A stretch of 32,506 nucleotides of DNA from CAYRDC01 sp964422925. Its GTDB lineage: Bacteria; Bacteroidota; Bacteroidia; Chitinophagales; S012-47. A program made the position numbers and the translations under genes. The stretch is taken from the NCBI GenBank assembly GCA_964422925.1, contig CAYRDC010000025.1:1-32506 (forward strand), given 5' to 3'. The notes under the pieces are model-generated. The model was given only the letters and a program-made list of their open reading frames with translations. It was not told the DNA's origin and did not search any database. This document shows positions 1-8,012 of the stretch, piece after piece (the first letter of the stretch is position 1; every line of letters begins with the position of its first letter).

Positions 1-732
1 TATATTTCTAATCCTTCAGTTTGGTTTAATGGACGTCCAACAGGAGTTTATAATAGCGAAGATAACGCTAGGGCGGTAATGGAAAATCAATGTTATATAT
101 CAAACTATTATTCATCAAATAATCAATTTTTTGTTTCAATCCAAGGTGATTTGTTTGGTTGTAAATGTCAAAGTGTAAATTTGGAAGCTGTAATATCAAC
201 AATTTCAAATTCCCCATATCAATTTAATTGGTTCAAAAGTGTAGATGGAATTAATTGGGTTCAAGTTTCTTCAAATTCAAAGTATTTACATTTATTGCTT
301 CCTTGTTACAACACTAATGGAATATTTGTAAAAGTTGAAGTCGTCAACGGAAATGGTCAATTAACATCAGCTACTGCTTTTGTAAAGATTGTTAACAGTA
401 TAGGTGGAGCACCTTGTCAAAATAAGAGGGATGATAGCGAGATTAATTTTGATGATGTAATGAACAATAGCCTACTTACTATATACCCAAACCCAAGCAA
501 TGGTTATATTTATTTGAATGTACCAATTAGCAGCGAAAATGAATATAATAACATAAAAGTTAAAATATTTGACAGTAATGGAAGGAACATATTGGAGAAA
601 ATATATTATGATGTAAATGATCAGAATGGATTAGTTAAGATTTCATTGAATGAGTTATCTGAGGGTATTTATTTTGTTCTAATTTATTCTGATGTGGGTT
701 ATGAGACCAAAAGGCTTATTATTTTAAAATAA
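1..732 (+). CDS. T9SS-sorted secreted protein, 5' end cut by window
   Basis: The reading frame is open from base 1, so the gene begins before the window; the first ATG inside (79) is probably internal. The visible product ends in a type A T9SS sorting domain of about 85 residues: a YPNPSNG motif near 478-510, beta-strand-rich sequence, then SEGIYFVLIYSD and a short basic end (KRLIILK). In Bacteroidota such domains route proteins through the outer membrane by the type IX system and are then usually removed. The part before it carries several cysteines and an Ig-like stretch (FNWFKSVDGINWVQV). Codon use is AT-rich, unlike the genes from 3055 on. The passenger function cannot be told from this fragment. 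Confidence 0.85.
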   Translation, partial: YISNPSVWFNGRPTGVYNSEDNARAVMENQCYISNYYSSNNQFFVSIQGDLFGCKCQSVNLEAVISTISNSPYQFNWFKSVDGINWVQVSSNSKYLHLLLPCYNTNGIFVKVEVVNGNGQLTSATAFVKIVNSIGGAPCQNKRDDSEINFDDVMNNSLLTIYPNPSNGYIYLNVPISSENEYNNIKVKIFDSNGRNILEKIYYDVNDQNGLVKISLNELSEGIYFVLIYSDVGYETKRLIILK

Positions 733-744
733 ATTTGGGGAACA

Positions 745-1275
745 ATGAGAATCATAGCTGCAACCTTATTTTGCATAACACTGGCTTTTACAGGGTGTAC
801 TAGCAAGCAAAATATTTCTCCTAATGGTGTTGCTTATTGTCTTAAGAACGGAGAAAAGTGGAATGCGACCTACGTATATGGCTGCCAGTTTGATTCCACA
901 AATCAGATTTTTTTGATTTTTAAAAAGACATTTTGTAAATATGCTCAAACCAATCCGGATTGTGGGAACAGGGATGAAATTTTCTTTGAAGTTCCGCTGC
1001 AGGTGAACCGTTATAACATTTTAACCAGTGACCATAAAAAGGTTCCATACGCGTATTATTACATTAAAAATGGTGGGGATATTACAATAAGTAAATTCGA
1101 AATTACTTCTTCCCCTACCGATACAGTTAGTTATTTGACAATCGATGAGATTGACCCGGAACAAATGCGGGTTAAAGGCAGGTTCAGTTTGTATTTTAAA
1201 AACAGGCAAAACCCGGATGAAACCGTTACTTTTTCGGATGGGACGTATATAATCTATTTCGAGAAGTGCTACTGA
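745..1275 (+). CDS. putative lipoprotein of unknown function
   Basis: The product has 176 residues. It starts with a lipoprotein signal (basic MR, hydrophobic run, LAFTGC lipobox with Cys18), so it is probably lipidated and sits in the cell envelope. The mature part is beta-strand-rich, begins with a NGVAYCLKNGEKWNA stretch resembling small Bacteroidota lipoproteins with a single beta-sandwich, and contains four or more further cysteines. The start at 745 lies 12 bases after the preceding stop, so the two genes may share a transcript. No catalytic motif is visible and I do not recognise a named family with confidence. Confidence 0.75.
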   Translation: MRIIAATLFCITLAFTGCTSKQNISPNGVAYCLKNGEKWNATYVYGCQFDSTNQIFLIFKKTFCKYAQTNPDCGNRDEIFFEVPLQVNRYNILTSDHKKVPYAYYYIKNGGDITISKFEITSSPTDTVSYLTIDEIDPEQMRVKGRFSLYFKNRQNPDETVTFSDGTYIIYFEKCY

Positions 1276-1285
1276 TTATTGTTAT

Positions 1286-1372
1286 ATGGAAAAATATGAA
1301 ACGAAGGAGAGTTTCTTCAGGAAGATAAATCAAAGATATAGCCGGAGTCAATTATTAAAAAAGATAAAATGA
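1286..1372 (+). CDS. possible 28-residue basic microprotein
   Basis: A short frame, MEKYETKESFFRKINQRYS and nine more residues, ends in a TGA that overlaps the ATG of the next gene as ATGA. The peptide is rich in Lys and Arg. The only evidence is the start codon, the 10-base spacing from the previous stop and the coupled stop/start arrangement. It could equally be a chance frame in an untranslated leader. Confidence 0.2.
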   Translation: MEKYETKESFFRKINQRYSRSQLLKKIK

Positions 1373-3042
1373 AAAGCGTAATAGGATCTTTTATAATAGT
1401 TTATTTATTAATTCAGTCTCATTTTATTTTTGCGCAATGTTTAGGATTAAATGATATCCAGGAAGGCCCGATAGAAGACAGTTGGGCGGTAGTAGAAGAT
1501 GATCAGCAAAATATTTATACCTGTGGTGTATTTAATGATTCCGCTCGTTTTGATACAGTATTACTTACGAATCCGAACCATGCGTCAACCATATTTTTGA
1601 ATAAGTATGACCCGCAGGGGCATTTAATTTTATCACGTTCCTATGCTTCCAGTGGCAGCTTTGATTTTTCGCCACGATTAGCTTATTATGCGGATACAAT
1701 TTATATGTTAGGCGCTCTGAAAAACGGTATACTGGAATTGGATACCGGTTTGGTGGATGCAAGCGCAAATAAAAAACTGTTTCTGGCAGCGTTAACGGCT
1801 AATGGTCAGTTAATCTGGCTAAAACAATACAGCAGTACAAAATCCGTACAAGGCCTTGGTTTATATGTCGATGATAAATTCATTTATATAGCCGGGCGGT
1901 TTAATGGTATTTTTGATTTTGGACAAAATTCCTTCCAGTCTCCCCAAAAACTTCATGCATATATCGGAAAGTTAAACCACTCTGGTAATTTACTTTGGAT
2001 GAGGGAGGGAAAATCAACCCGTGGCCGGGCGTGGTCTATAATCAGTGATCACAATTATAATGTGTTAGTCGGGGGTTACTATTATGACAGTATTACTTAT
2101 GATGGTGTTCATGTGATTAAATCCATTGTTCAAGCCCTGGATGCCTATGTGGCTAAATTCGACAGTGATGGGAACTGCCTCTGGATTACAGGCCAGACAG
2201 ATGGTTTAGGATTTGCAACGTTCTATTCCATTGCTGTCGATTCATCTAATAATATTTATGCTACGACCCCAATTGGTTATTCCGCTTTTATAAATAATAC
2301 GTGGTATTATGGAGATACGGTGGGATACGTCTTATTATGTAAATTGGATGAAAATGGAAATTTTCAATGGGTACATCCATTTGGCACAATTACATACAAT
2401 TTTTCAGGAAGTATCGCGTGGGCTACCTCGGTTATAGTGGATAATTCAAACAATATTTGGGCGGTTGGGCAGGCTATATGGGAAATAACCATCGATAGTA
2501 TATTTTACAAGGGGCACTTGAATTCAAGCGATTGGTTTGCATTGAAATATGATGAAAATGCCAATTTACTGGAATATCATTTTCTTGGTGGAAGGGGCCA
2601 GGAGATAACCTATGGCGCTACATTAAGTGATGGCTACAATCCATTAATTGTTGGGTATACTTCCAGCGATACGATCTATTCTGATACAGACACGATTGAA
2701 GCACCAGGCACTAACGGCTCAAAAAGGTTTATCCTTTGGAAAATATGCTCAAAACCCGTTGTGGGCCTTCATTCAAATATTGACACGAAACATGAACTAA
2801 CCGCTTTCCCGAATCCGGCAAGTGGTGATATCAGCATAAGTTTTACAGGCTTTGAAAATAAGCCGTATGTATTGAGGCTTTTCAATTCGGCAGGCCAGCC
2901 GGTTTTAATGAAAGACATTCAAATTTCCGTAGAAAACCAGACGACTATCCTTAAAACCAATGCTTTAGAGTCCGGACTGTATTTTATCCATGTCACTGAT
3001 GGAGACCAGTCTTTTACCTGTCCTGTAGTTATTGTCCATTAA
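1369..3042 (+). CDS. T9SS type A sorting-domain protein with propeller-like repeats
   Basis: The protein has 557 residues. Residues 1-23 form a signal peptide ending FIFAQ. The body (about 30-460) consists of repeats of the kind D-x-x-x-N-I-Y (DDQQNIYTCG, DSSNNIYATT, DNSNNIWAVG) alternating with YDPQGHLILSRS, LNHSGNLLWMRE and DSDGNCLWITG. This is the pattern of SBBP-like beta-propeller surface proteins. Residues about 475-557 are a T9SS sorting domain (FPNPASGDISISF, then ALESGLYFIHVTDG). The protein is therefore expected to be exported and released or anchored at the cell surface. The ligand or target is unknown. It is the last gene of the AT-rich left block; the GC-rich minus-strand genes begin 12 bases later. 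Confidence 0.88.
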   Translation: MKSVIGSFIIVYLLIQSHFIFAQCLGLNDIQEGPIEDSWAVVEDDQQNIYTCGVFNDSARFDTVLLTNPNHASTIFLNKYDPQGHLILSRSYASSGSFDFSPRLAYYADTIYMLGALKNGILELDTGLVDASANKKLFLAALTANGQLIWLKQYSSTKSVQGLGLYVDDKFIYIAGRFNGIFDFGQNSFQSPQKLHAYIGKLNHSGNLLWMREGKSTRGRAWSIISDHNYNVLVGGYYYDSITYDGVHVIKSIVQALDAYVAKFDSDGNCLWITGQTDGLGFATFYSIAVDSSNNIYATTPIGYSAFINNTWYYGDTVGYVLLCKLDENGNFQWVHPFGTITYNFSGSIAWATSVIVDNSNNIWAVGQAIWEITIDSIFYKGHLNSSDWFALKYDENANLLEYHFLGGRGQEITYGATLSDGYNPLIVGYTSSDTIYSDTDTIEAPGTNGSKRFILWKICSKPVVGLHSNIDTKHELTAFPNPASGDISISFTGFENKPYVLRLFNSAGQPVLMKDIQISVENQTTILKTNALESGLYFIHVTDGDQSFTCPVVIVH

Positions 3043-3054
3043 AGTCTATTGGCT

Positions 3055-3717
3055 TTATCGCAACGGCCGGATCAGTTCCGGGCTGTCGTTGACGGGTTTG
3101 TTCACCCGGTCTGAAACCGGATAGGCTTTCATGGCTCCGGCCGGGTAGGGCCGCAACAGGCTGACAGCTTCGCGGGCCGGCATAGCGGTGTCGAGCCAGG
3201 CGCGTTCGGCTTCGCGCGTCAGGATGGCCGGCATGCGGTCATGGATCTCCCGGGCCAGGTCATTGGCTTCCACCGTGATGATGGCAAAGGTGTGCAGCGG
3301 CCTCCCTTCCGCGTCTTTCCAGGCGCTCCAGATGCCCGCCATGGCAAAAGGCGCCCCGTCCCGCAGCTGGATGCGGAAAGGCACTTTCCCACCCGGCCTT
3401 TGCTGCCATTCGTAGTACCCGTCAGCCGGGACCAGGCAGCGGCAGCGCTGCGCGGGCGTCCGGAAGGATGGTTTCTGCAAAAGGGTTTCGGCCCGGGCGT
3501 TGATCATCCGGTAGCCGGCCTTGGGGTCCCTGGCCCAGGAAGGCACCAGCCCCCAGCGGAAATACTGCAGCCGGCCCGGTTCGGTGTTGGTAATCACCGG
3601 CAGCTCCTGCCCCGGGGCGGCATTGAACCGCTCCCGGTAGGAATCTCGGTCCAGGATCACCTGGAAACGGTTTTCCACCACAATGGAAGGTATGGCCAGG
3701 GTGTAGCGTCCGCACAT
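3055..3717 (-). CDS. SRAP-domain protein (abasic-site DNA-protein crosslinker, YedK/HMCES family)
   Basis: The frame opens further upstream, but the product must start at MCGRY (cat at 3715-3717), because the family uses Cys2 as its catalytic N-terminal residue after Met removal. The 220-residue product has all known active-site positions: Cys2, Asn73 in MINARAET, Glu103 in GYYEWQ and His159 in IHDRMP. SRAP proteins form a thiazolidine crosslink with abasic sites in single-stranded DNA and shield them from breakage. The length fits YedK (about 220). It is the last gene of a four-gene minus-strand run, 11 bases after the 2H phosphodiesterase. Function is assigned from family knowledge plus intact residues. 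Confidence 0.93.
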   Translation of the reverse strand: MCGRYTLAIPSIVVENRFQVILDRDSYRERFNAAPGQELPVITNTEPGRLQYFRWGLVPSWARDPKAGYRMINARAETLLQKPSFRTPAQRCRCLVPADGYYEWQQRPGGKVPFRIQLRDGAPFAMAGIWSAWKDAEGRPLHTFAIITVEANDLAREIHDRMPAILTREAERAWLDTAMPAREAVSLLRPYPAGAMKAYPVSDRVNKPVNDSPELIRPLR

Positions 3718-3728
3718 GGAGTGAAAAG

Positions 3729-4289
3729 TTACGAAACTCCGGGCTCTCCGTCCAGCGGCCAGCTTTCCAGGGCGGTGTACACTGCGCCCGAAGGCCTGAG
3801 TTCCGAGCGCCAGAGGGTTACCGTGCGGGCCGGCAGGTCCGGCAGGGGCGTATCCGGTTCCGGCAGGTGGCGGGGCACCCTGCCTTTGAAGCGGCTCAGG
3901 GTGATATGCGGCAGGGGGTCCCTGTGGTTCCCGCTGGGTGCGTAAAATGCCTGCAAACCCTCCGTAAGCCGTTCCACCAGGCCGGCAAAGGGTTTTTCCG
4001 GCCCGAACTGTACCCACAGCATGCGCGGCCGTTCGGACGGCATCAGGATAAACTTTCCCTGCCGGAGCGTAAAGGCAGGCTGGCCTTCCAGGCTCCGGCC
4101 GATGGCCGTTTTCAGCACATCAACTTGTCCTGCGGGGACGGCTCCGAGAAACAGGGTGGTTACGTGCCAGTTGGCAGGCGAGATCAGCCGCAGGCCGTGA
4201 TGGGGCCATGGCGCAAGATGCCGCTTCAGGGCTTCCAGGAAGGAATCCGTCAGCGGAATGCCGGTAAACAGGCGCCAGGTTTTGGTCAT
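3729..4289 (-). CDS. thpR: RNA 2',3'-cyclic phosphodiesterase (2H family, ThpR / 2'-5' RNA ligase-like)
   Basis: The product has 186 residues and the two HxT motifs that define the 2H phosphoesterase fold: HVTT (His42, Thr44) and PHITLSR (His128, Thr130). Family members hydrolyse 2',3'-cyclic phosphates on RNA ends, and some relatives open ADP-ribose 1'',2''-cyclic phosphate. It is cytosolic, with no signal peptide. The ATG overlaps the stop of the acylphosphatase gene by four bases (ATGA at 4286-4289), so translation is probably coupled. The partner macro-domain gene in the same run suggests a link to RNA repair or ADP-ribose metabolism, which is inference. Confidence 0.9.
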   Translation of the reverse strand: MTKTWRLFTGIPLTDSFLEALKRHLAPWPHHGLRLISPANWHVTTLFLGAVPAGQVDVLKTAIGRSLEGQPAFTLRQGKFILMPSERPRMLWVQFGPEKPFAGLVERLTEGLQAFYAPSGNHRDPLPHITLSRFKGRVPRHLPEPDTPLPDLPARTVTLWRSELRPSGAVYTALESWPLDGEPGVS

Positions 4290-4570
4290 CGTTTTATTTC
4301 AAAATCATCAAAATGCCCCGGTTCGCATGGGTGAACCTCCACTTCCTTCACATCGGCCAGGGGCGGCCCGCTGCGGCACCAGGCGATAAAGGCTTCCAGG
4401 TCCGCTTCCTTCCCGGCAGCTTCGATGTACACCGAGCCGTCCGCCCGGTTCATCACGAAACCGGTCAGCCCCAGCCTGCGAGCTTCCTCGCGCGCGGTGG
4501 CGCGGAACCATACGCCCTGCACCCTGCCCCGCACGGTGATTTGCCTGCCCTGGATGTTCCCGCCCGTCAT
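4286..4570 (-). CDS. acyP: acylphosphatase
   Basis: The product has 94 residues, the usual family length, if started at the ATG at 4568-4570; longer readings are not supported. The active-site signature is present: GRVQGVWFR with the catalytic Arg23, and the catalytic Asn41 in FVMNRADGSVYIEAAG. Acylphosphatases hydrolyse acyl phosphates such as carbamoyl phosphate or 1,3-bisphosphoglycerate in the cytosol. The gene overlaps its neighbours by four bases on both sides (ATGA at 4567-4570 and 4286-4289), which fits one operon. HypF in the hydrogenase island carries a domain of the same fold, but this is an independent stand-alone enzyme. Confidence 0.92.
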   Translation of the reverse strand: MTGGNIQGRQITVRGRVQGVWFRATAREEARRLGLTGFVMNRADGSVYIEAAGKEADLEAFIAWCRSGPPLADVKEVEVHPCEPGHFDDFEIKR

Positions 4571-5073
4571 GACAACAGTTTTTGGTAGAGGGAATGGTTT
4601 TCCGGGTCGAAACAGACGAAAATCACTTTTTCCGGGAATTCGTGGTTTGCCAGCCAGTCGCGCACAGTGCGCACCGCGATTTGCGCGGCTTTTTCCTTCG
4701 GGAAGCGGTACACCCCGGTGCTGATGTTCGGGAAGGCGATGACGCGGAGGCGGTACTCTTCGGCCAGGCGCAGGCTGCTGCGGTAGCAGGAGGCCAGCAG
4801 TTCCTCTTCCCCGCTGTGACCCCCGTGCCATACGGGGCCCACGGTGTGAATCACGTGCCCGGCCGGCAGGCGGTAGCCCTGGGTGATGCGGGCTTCCCCG
4901 GTGGGACATCCGCCCAGGGTGCGGCATTCGGCCAGCAGCTCCGGGCCGGCCGCCCGGTGGATGGCCCCGTCAACGCCCCCGCCTCCCAGCAGCGTGGTGT
5001 TGGCGGCATTCACGATGGCATCGGCCGGAATGCGTGTGATATCGCCCCGGACCAGTTCGATTTTACCGGCCAT
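4567..5073 (-). CDS. ymdB: macro-domain O-acetyl-ADP-ribose deacetylase (YmdB/MacroD type)
   Basis: The 168-residue product is a single macro domain. It shows VRGDIT (Asp11 for adenine binding), NAANTTLLGGGGVDGAIHR with Asn25 and Asp35 (the same positions as the catalytic pair in E. coli YmdB), GCPTGEARIT, HTVGPVW and FPNISTGVYRFP for phosphate and distal-ribose binding. Family members remove acetyl from O-acetyl-ADP-ribose or mono-ADP-ribose from proteins; some act on ADP-ribose 1''-phosphate. It is first in the run macro, acylphosphatase, 2H phosphodiesterase, SRAP. A TACTTTTG box lies only a few bases before the ATG, so its mRNA may have almost no leader. Confidence 0.93.
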   Translation of the reverse strand: MAGKIELVRGDITRIPADAIVNAANTTLLGGGGVDGAIHRAAGPELLAECRTLGGCPTGEARITQGYRLPAGHVIHTVGPVWHGGHSGEEELLASCYRSSLRLAEEYRLRVIAFPNISTGVYRFPKEKAAQIAVRTVRDWLANHEFPEKVIFVCFDPENHSLYQKLLS

Positions 5074-5077
5074 ACCG

Positions 5078-5085
5078 CAAAAGTA
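5078..5085 (-). promoter_or_regulatory. candidate Bacteroidota -7 box for the macro-domain operon
   Basis: The minus strand reads TACTTTTG, an exact match to TAnnTTTG. It ends only four bases before the ATG at 5073, which would give a leaderless or nearly leaderless mRNA. No convincing -33 TTTG is visible. Confidence 0.35.
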
Positions 5086-5105
5086 ACAAGGAGGCGGGAT
5101 TCCCG

Positions 5106-7910
5106 CTACCGGCTGAAAAGCACGCGGGAGCCGTCCGCGGTTTTGATGAGCTGCTTGACGTGCACCGCCCGGAACGGCCCGCTGCGGATGGTGGCTGGGC
5201 CGTATTCCGGTTTTTTCTGAAAAGCCACGAAGCCGTACAGGCAGTCGCGCAGGGTGAGGGAATCGAGGGTGAGCACCGAAAGATCCTTGGCCGTAACGGC
5301 CCGCAGGGTGTGCTCCACCAGCAGGCGCGAGGCCCTGATATGCGATTCCTCGCCCGCGCTCAGGCCCTTGTCGCCCGCATGGCTGACCCGGCAGCTGTCC
5401 ACCTGCACCCGGCTGCCGGAAAAATCCATGGCGTCATTGCCGATGTCCGAAAACCGGGTGTTTGCTATGCTCCCGTCCGAGAAATCCAGGTCTAAGGCAT
5501 CGCCCTGTGTGCGGGCAAAGCGGCAGCCGGTGATGGAAAATTCCGACCGGACGATGTTCAGGGCGTCCTCACAGGGGTTGTCGCTGAAGCGGCAGTGCTC
5601 TATCCGCACAGGCGACTCGTAGCAGGTGACCGAACCCGTCAGGGTCCAGCCGTCCCGGTCCAGGGCGTTCAGCCCTTCAAAAACGGCATAGCTGAAAAGG
5701 GAACTTCCTTTCGCCTGTATGAGCGAAAAACCCGAAGCCGTACGGTCTGAGGAGCGGATGATAACCGGCTCCTGCTCCGTGCCCCGGATCTCCACCGGGG
5801 AATACGAAACGAAAGCCGCCCCGTGCACCAGTTCGAGCGTGGTGCCGGCCGGGAGGATGACCCGGTAGTCCGCGGGGATGAACAGGTCAGCGGATACTTC
5901 GTGAATGCCTTCCCGGAAAACCACTTCCCCGTTTTCAATGGTAAAGAGGCCCGGCTGCGCCTGCAGCGCGGTTTCCGGGAAATCCACCGGGGCCGGTGGC
6001 GGGTAGTCCGTGACGGGCACCGAAAAAACGGAATCAATGCCGGGCACCCGATAAAAGAGGTAATCGCCTTCCCCGGTGAAGCGCAGGGTATCCCACGCGC
6101 CTTCCTCCGGCCTGGCAGAGGGGGCGAGGTAAGCCCTGCGGATGTACTGTCCGGGTTCGTCTGCCTCCAATCCGATGGCAAACACTTCCAGGGGCAGGGC
6201 GTGGATGTTTTTCAGCACCAGGGTTTGCTGCGGGCCCCGGGAAGCAATGCGGAAGGCCTGCAGGGCAGTGTTTTTCCCCGGCAGCAGCCGGTGGCGGAGG
6301 TCTTCCGCCCGGTGGATGAGTTCCTGCACGGAAAAGTGGTAATCAGGGTACTCGCTGCGCAGTATCTTTTCATAACCCCGCAGGGCTGGCGCCAGGGCTG
6401 CCAGTACGGAATCGAGCCACCGCGGGGAAGTGTAGCGGTACAGGGTTTTGATGTACATCCTGTAGAAAGCCGTGTCGCGGAAAAACTGCCCGGTGAGCAG
6501 CGCTTCGCCCTGTTCGCGGAAAAGGCGCTCGTTGCCTTGCCGGAAACCGATAAACGGGTCGGGCCAGGGCATGGGCTCTTCCCCGAAGCCGTCAAAGGCC
6601 ACCGGTTCCAGCCGGGCGGTGAGCGGGTTGTAATAAAACCGCAGGTTGTGCCAGCGCAGGGCGTGGTAGGCCTGTGTAAGGTCAGTGAGTGCAAAAAACC
6701 GGGCCACGGACGGCAGGTCAAAGAGGTCAGCCACCGGGGCCGAGGCTTTCCGGTAGGCATCCATCAGCCCCTGCGCCCGCAGGAACTGGGTTCGCAGCCC
6801 GGGGTCCGACAGCGTGCGCCCGCTTTTGAACGGCTTGATGAGCGACACCGCGTAATACGGGGTGAGCGTGTCGGCCCCGCCCCGGGCCATGTCTTCCCAG
6901 AAACCGTCCTCGTTGAATTTCAGGATGGGCCCCTCGTGGCGGTGGTGGTATTCCAGCAGCTGTTTTTCAAAAAATTCTTCCCAGGCGTAAATGCCCTTGT
7001 CCTCCCCGTTGATTTTCAGGTAGAGGAACCCGTAGCGCGGGGCCAGGCCGCCCTGGTCAAGGAGCAGGCGGTGGTAGAGCCATTCGCGCAGGAAGGCACG
7101 CGATTCGGGCCGCTGCACCGAAAAGGTGCGTATGCGGTTCCAGAAACGGGTTTTGGCGGTTTTTACCCGGAACGACCATTTCCGGCCGGTCAGGTGGTCC
7201 GTCCAGTCACCCTTCAGTCGGAATTTGGCATGGATAGTTTTACCTTTCGTCAGCAGGCGGCCTTTCACCCAGTCGTTGTCCGTTACCTCGAGGATGCCTT
7301 TCTGTAGAGCTTTCTGCCGTATCTTCCGGAGTTTGTCCATGGCGCTGGAGTCGATGGCGAAGGCTAGGGTGTCAAATGACGGTGGGTTTGCCGCGGCCGG
7401 CAGGGAATCCGGCCTCACCCGCTGCACAACCAGGTCGTCAAAAAAAACCGGGTCTTCGTTCGGGTTCCAGACATAAAATTTGATCCGGCCTGTGTCGAGC
7501 CAGGCAGGTACGGTAAAGCCAATCCGCAGGAGTTCCCAACCGCGGTCGTCCGCCCCGTCAACGGGCAGGGTTTGCTTCAGGTACAGGCCCCAGTCGCATT
7601 CGGCCACCAGGAAGGCGTTTCCCGCGTCCTGTTTCCTGCGCCAAACCTCCGCGGTGAACCGCTCGCCCGGCCGGGCATCGCCTATGGTAATCGCCAGGCC
7701 GAAACGGTGCTCCGGGTTCACTTCCACCGACTGGTTCCCGGTGTACGCCAGCCCCTTTTTGATGTGGCCGGCTTCGTGCGCCTGGGCATGGCCGGAAATC
7801 CCTTTACCGGGATCCAGGCGTATGATTTCCACCCCGTCCCGGTTTCCGGAACGGCAGTCCGGCAGCCAGATCAGCAGCCACAGGAACAGGACCGGGATTA
7901 TATGGTTCAT
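5106..7910 (-). CDS. secreted CotH-kinase-domain protein with C-terminal right-handed beta-helix
   Basis: The protein has 934 residues. An N-terminal signal sequence (hydrophobic residues 3-17, then LPDC) suggests export, perhaps as a lipoprotein with a poor lipobox. Residues about 25-165 look like a jelly-roll carbohydrate-binding-like domain (FYVWNPNEDPVFFDDLVV at its end). Residues about 190-550 match the CotH family: KFRLKGDWTDHL, SFRVKTAKT, SRAFLREWLYHRLL, GLYAWEEF-type and KFNEDGFWEDMA segments. Residues about 640-930 are parallel beta-helix repeats (IEHCRFSDN, ITGCRFARTQGDALDL, NTRFSDIGNDAMDF). CotH proteins of spore formers phosphorylate protein serines; whether this one is an active kinase cannot be decided by eye. 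It is likely a single-gene unit with its own -7 box. Confidence 0.85.
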   Translation of the reverse strand: MNHIIPVLFLWLLIWLPDCRSGNRDGVEIIRLDPGKGISGHAQAHEAGHIKKGLAYTGNQSVEVNPEHRFGLAITIGDARPGERFTAEVWRRKQDAGNAFLVAECDWGLYLKQTLPVDGADDRGWELLRIGFTVPAWLDTGRIKFYVWNPNEDPVFFDDLVVQRVRPDSLPAAANPPSFDTLAFAIDSSAMDKLRKIRQKALQKGILEVTDNDWVKGRLLTKGKTIHAKFRLKGDWTDHLTGRKWSFRVKTAKTRFWNRIRTFSVQRPESRAFLREWLYHRLLLDQGGLAPRYGFLYLKINGEDKGIYAWEEFFEKQLLEYHHRHEGPILKFNEDGFWEDMARGGADTLTPYYAVSLIKPFKSGRTLSDPGLRTQFLRAQGLMDAYRKASAPVADLFDLPSVARFFALTDLTQAYHALRWHNLRFYYNPLTARLEPVAFDGFGEEPMPWPDPFIGFRQGNERLFREQGEALLTGQFFRDTAFYRMYIKTLYRYTSPRWLDSVLAALAPALRGYEKILRSEYPDYHFSVQELIHRAEDLRHRLLPGKNTALQAFRIASRGPQQTLVLKNIHALPLEVFAIGLEADEPGQYIRRAYLAPSARPEEGAWDTLRFTGEGDYLFYRVPGIDSVFSVPVTDYPPPAPVDFPETALQAQPGLFTIENGEVVFREGIHEVSADLFIPADYRVILPAGTTLELVHGAAFVSYSPVEIRGTEQEPVIIRSSDRTASGFSLIQAKGSSLFSYAVFEGLNALDRDGWTLTGSVTCYESPVRIEHCRFSDNPCEDALNIVRSEFSITGCRFARTQGDALDLDFSDGSIANTRFSDIGNDAMDFSGSRVQVDSCRVSHAGDKGLSAGEESHIRASRLLVEHTLRAVTAKDLSVLTLDSLTLRDCLYGFVAFQKKPEYGPATIRSGPFRAVHVKQLIKTADGSRVLFSR

Positions 7911-7920
7911 AGGCGAGAGC

Positions 7921-7928
7921 CAAAATTA
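7921..7928 (-). promoter_or_regulatory. candidate -7 promoter box for the CotH gene
   Basis: The minus strand reads TAATTTTG (TAnnTTTG), 10 bases before the ATG at 7910. This implies a very short leader. The -33 element is not clear. Confidence 0.4.
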
Positions 7929-7957
7929 GCGAATTAAGCGGAGGCAGGCGGGGAACG

Positions 7958-7986
7958 AAAAAAGGGTCCGTTTCAACAGACCCTTT
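7958..7986 (-). terminator. rho-independent terminator of the PorP/SprF gene
   Basis: The minus strand reads an 8-bp stem AAAGGGTC / GACCCTTT (7979-7986 with 7961-7968) around a 10-base loop, followed by further Ts. It lies 26 bases after the stop of the PorP/SprF gene. Confidence 0.85.
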
Positions 7987-8012
7987 CCTGTATGAGGTTT
8001 ATACGGTGGTTG

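Noticed and set aside
3718..4017. 100-residue N-terminal extension of the SRAP protein
   Set aside because: It is the 2H phosphodiesterase gene read in another frame, and the family needs Cys2 at its N-terminus.
5823..7307. 494-residue open frame on the plus strand
   Set aside because: It lies wholly antisense to the CotH/beta-helix gene, has no recognisable domain, and long shadow frames are expected in this GC-rich DNA.
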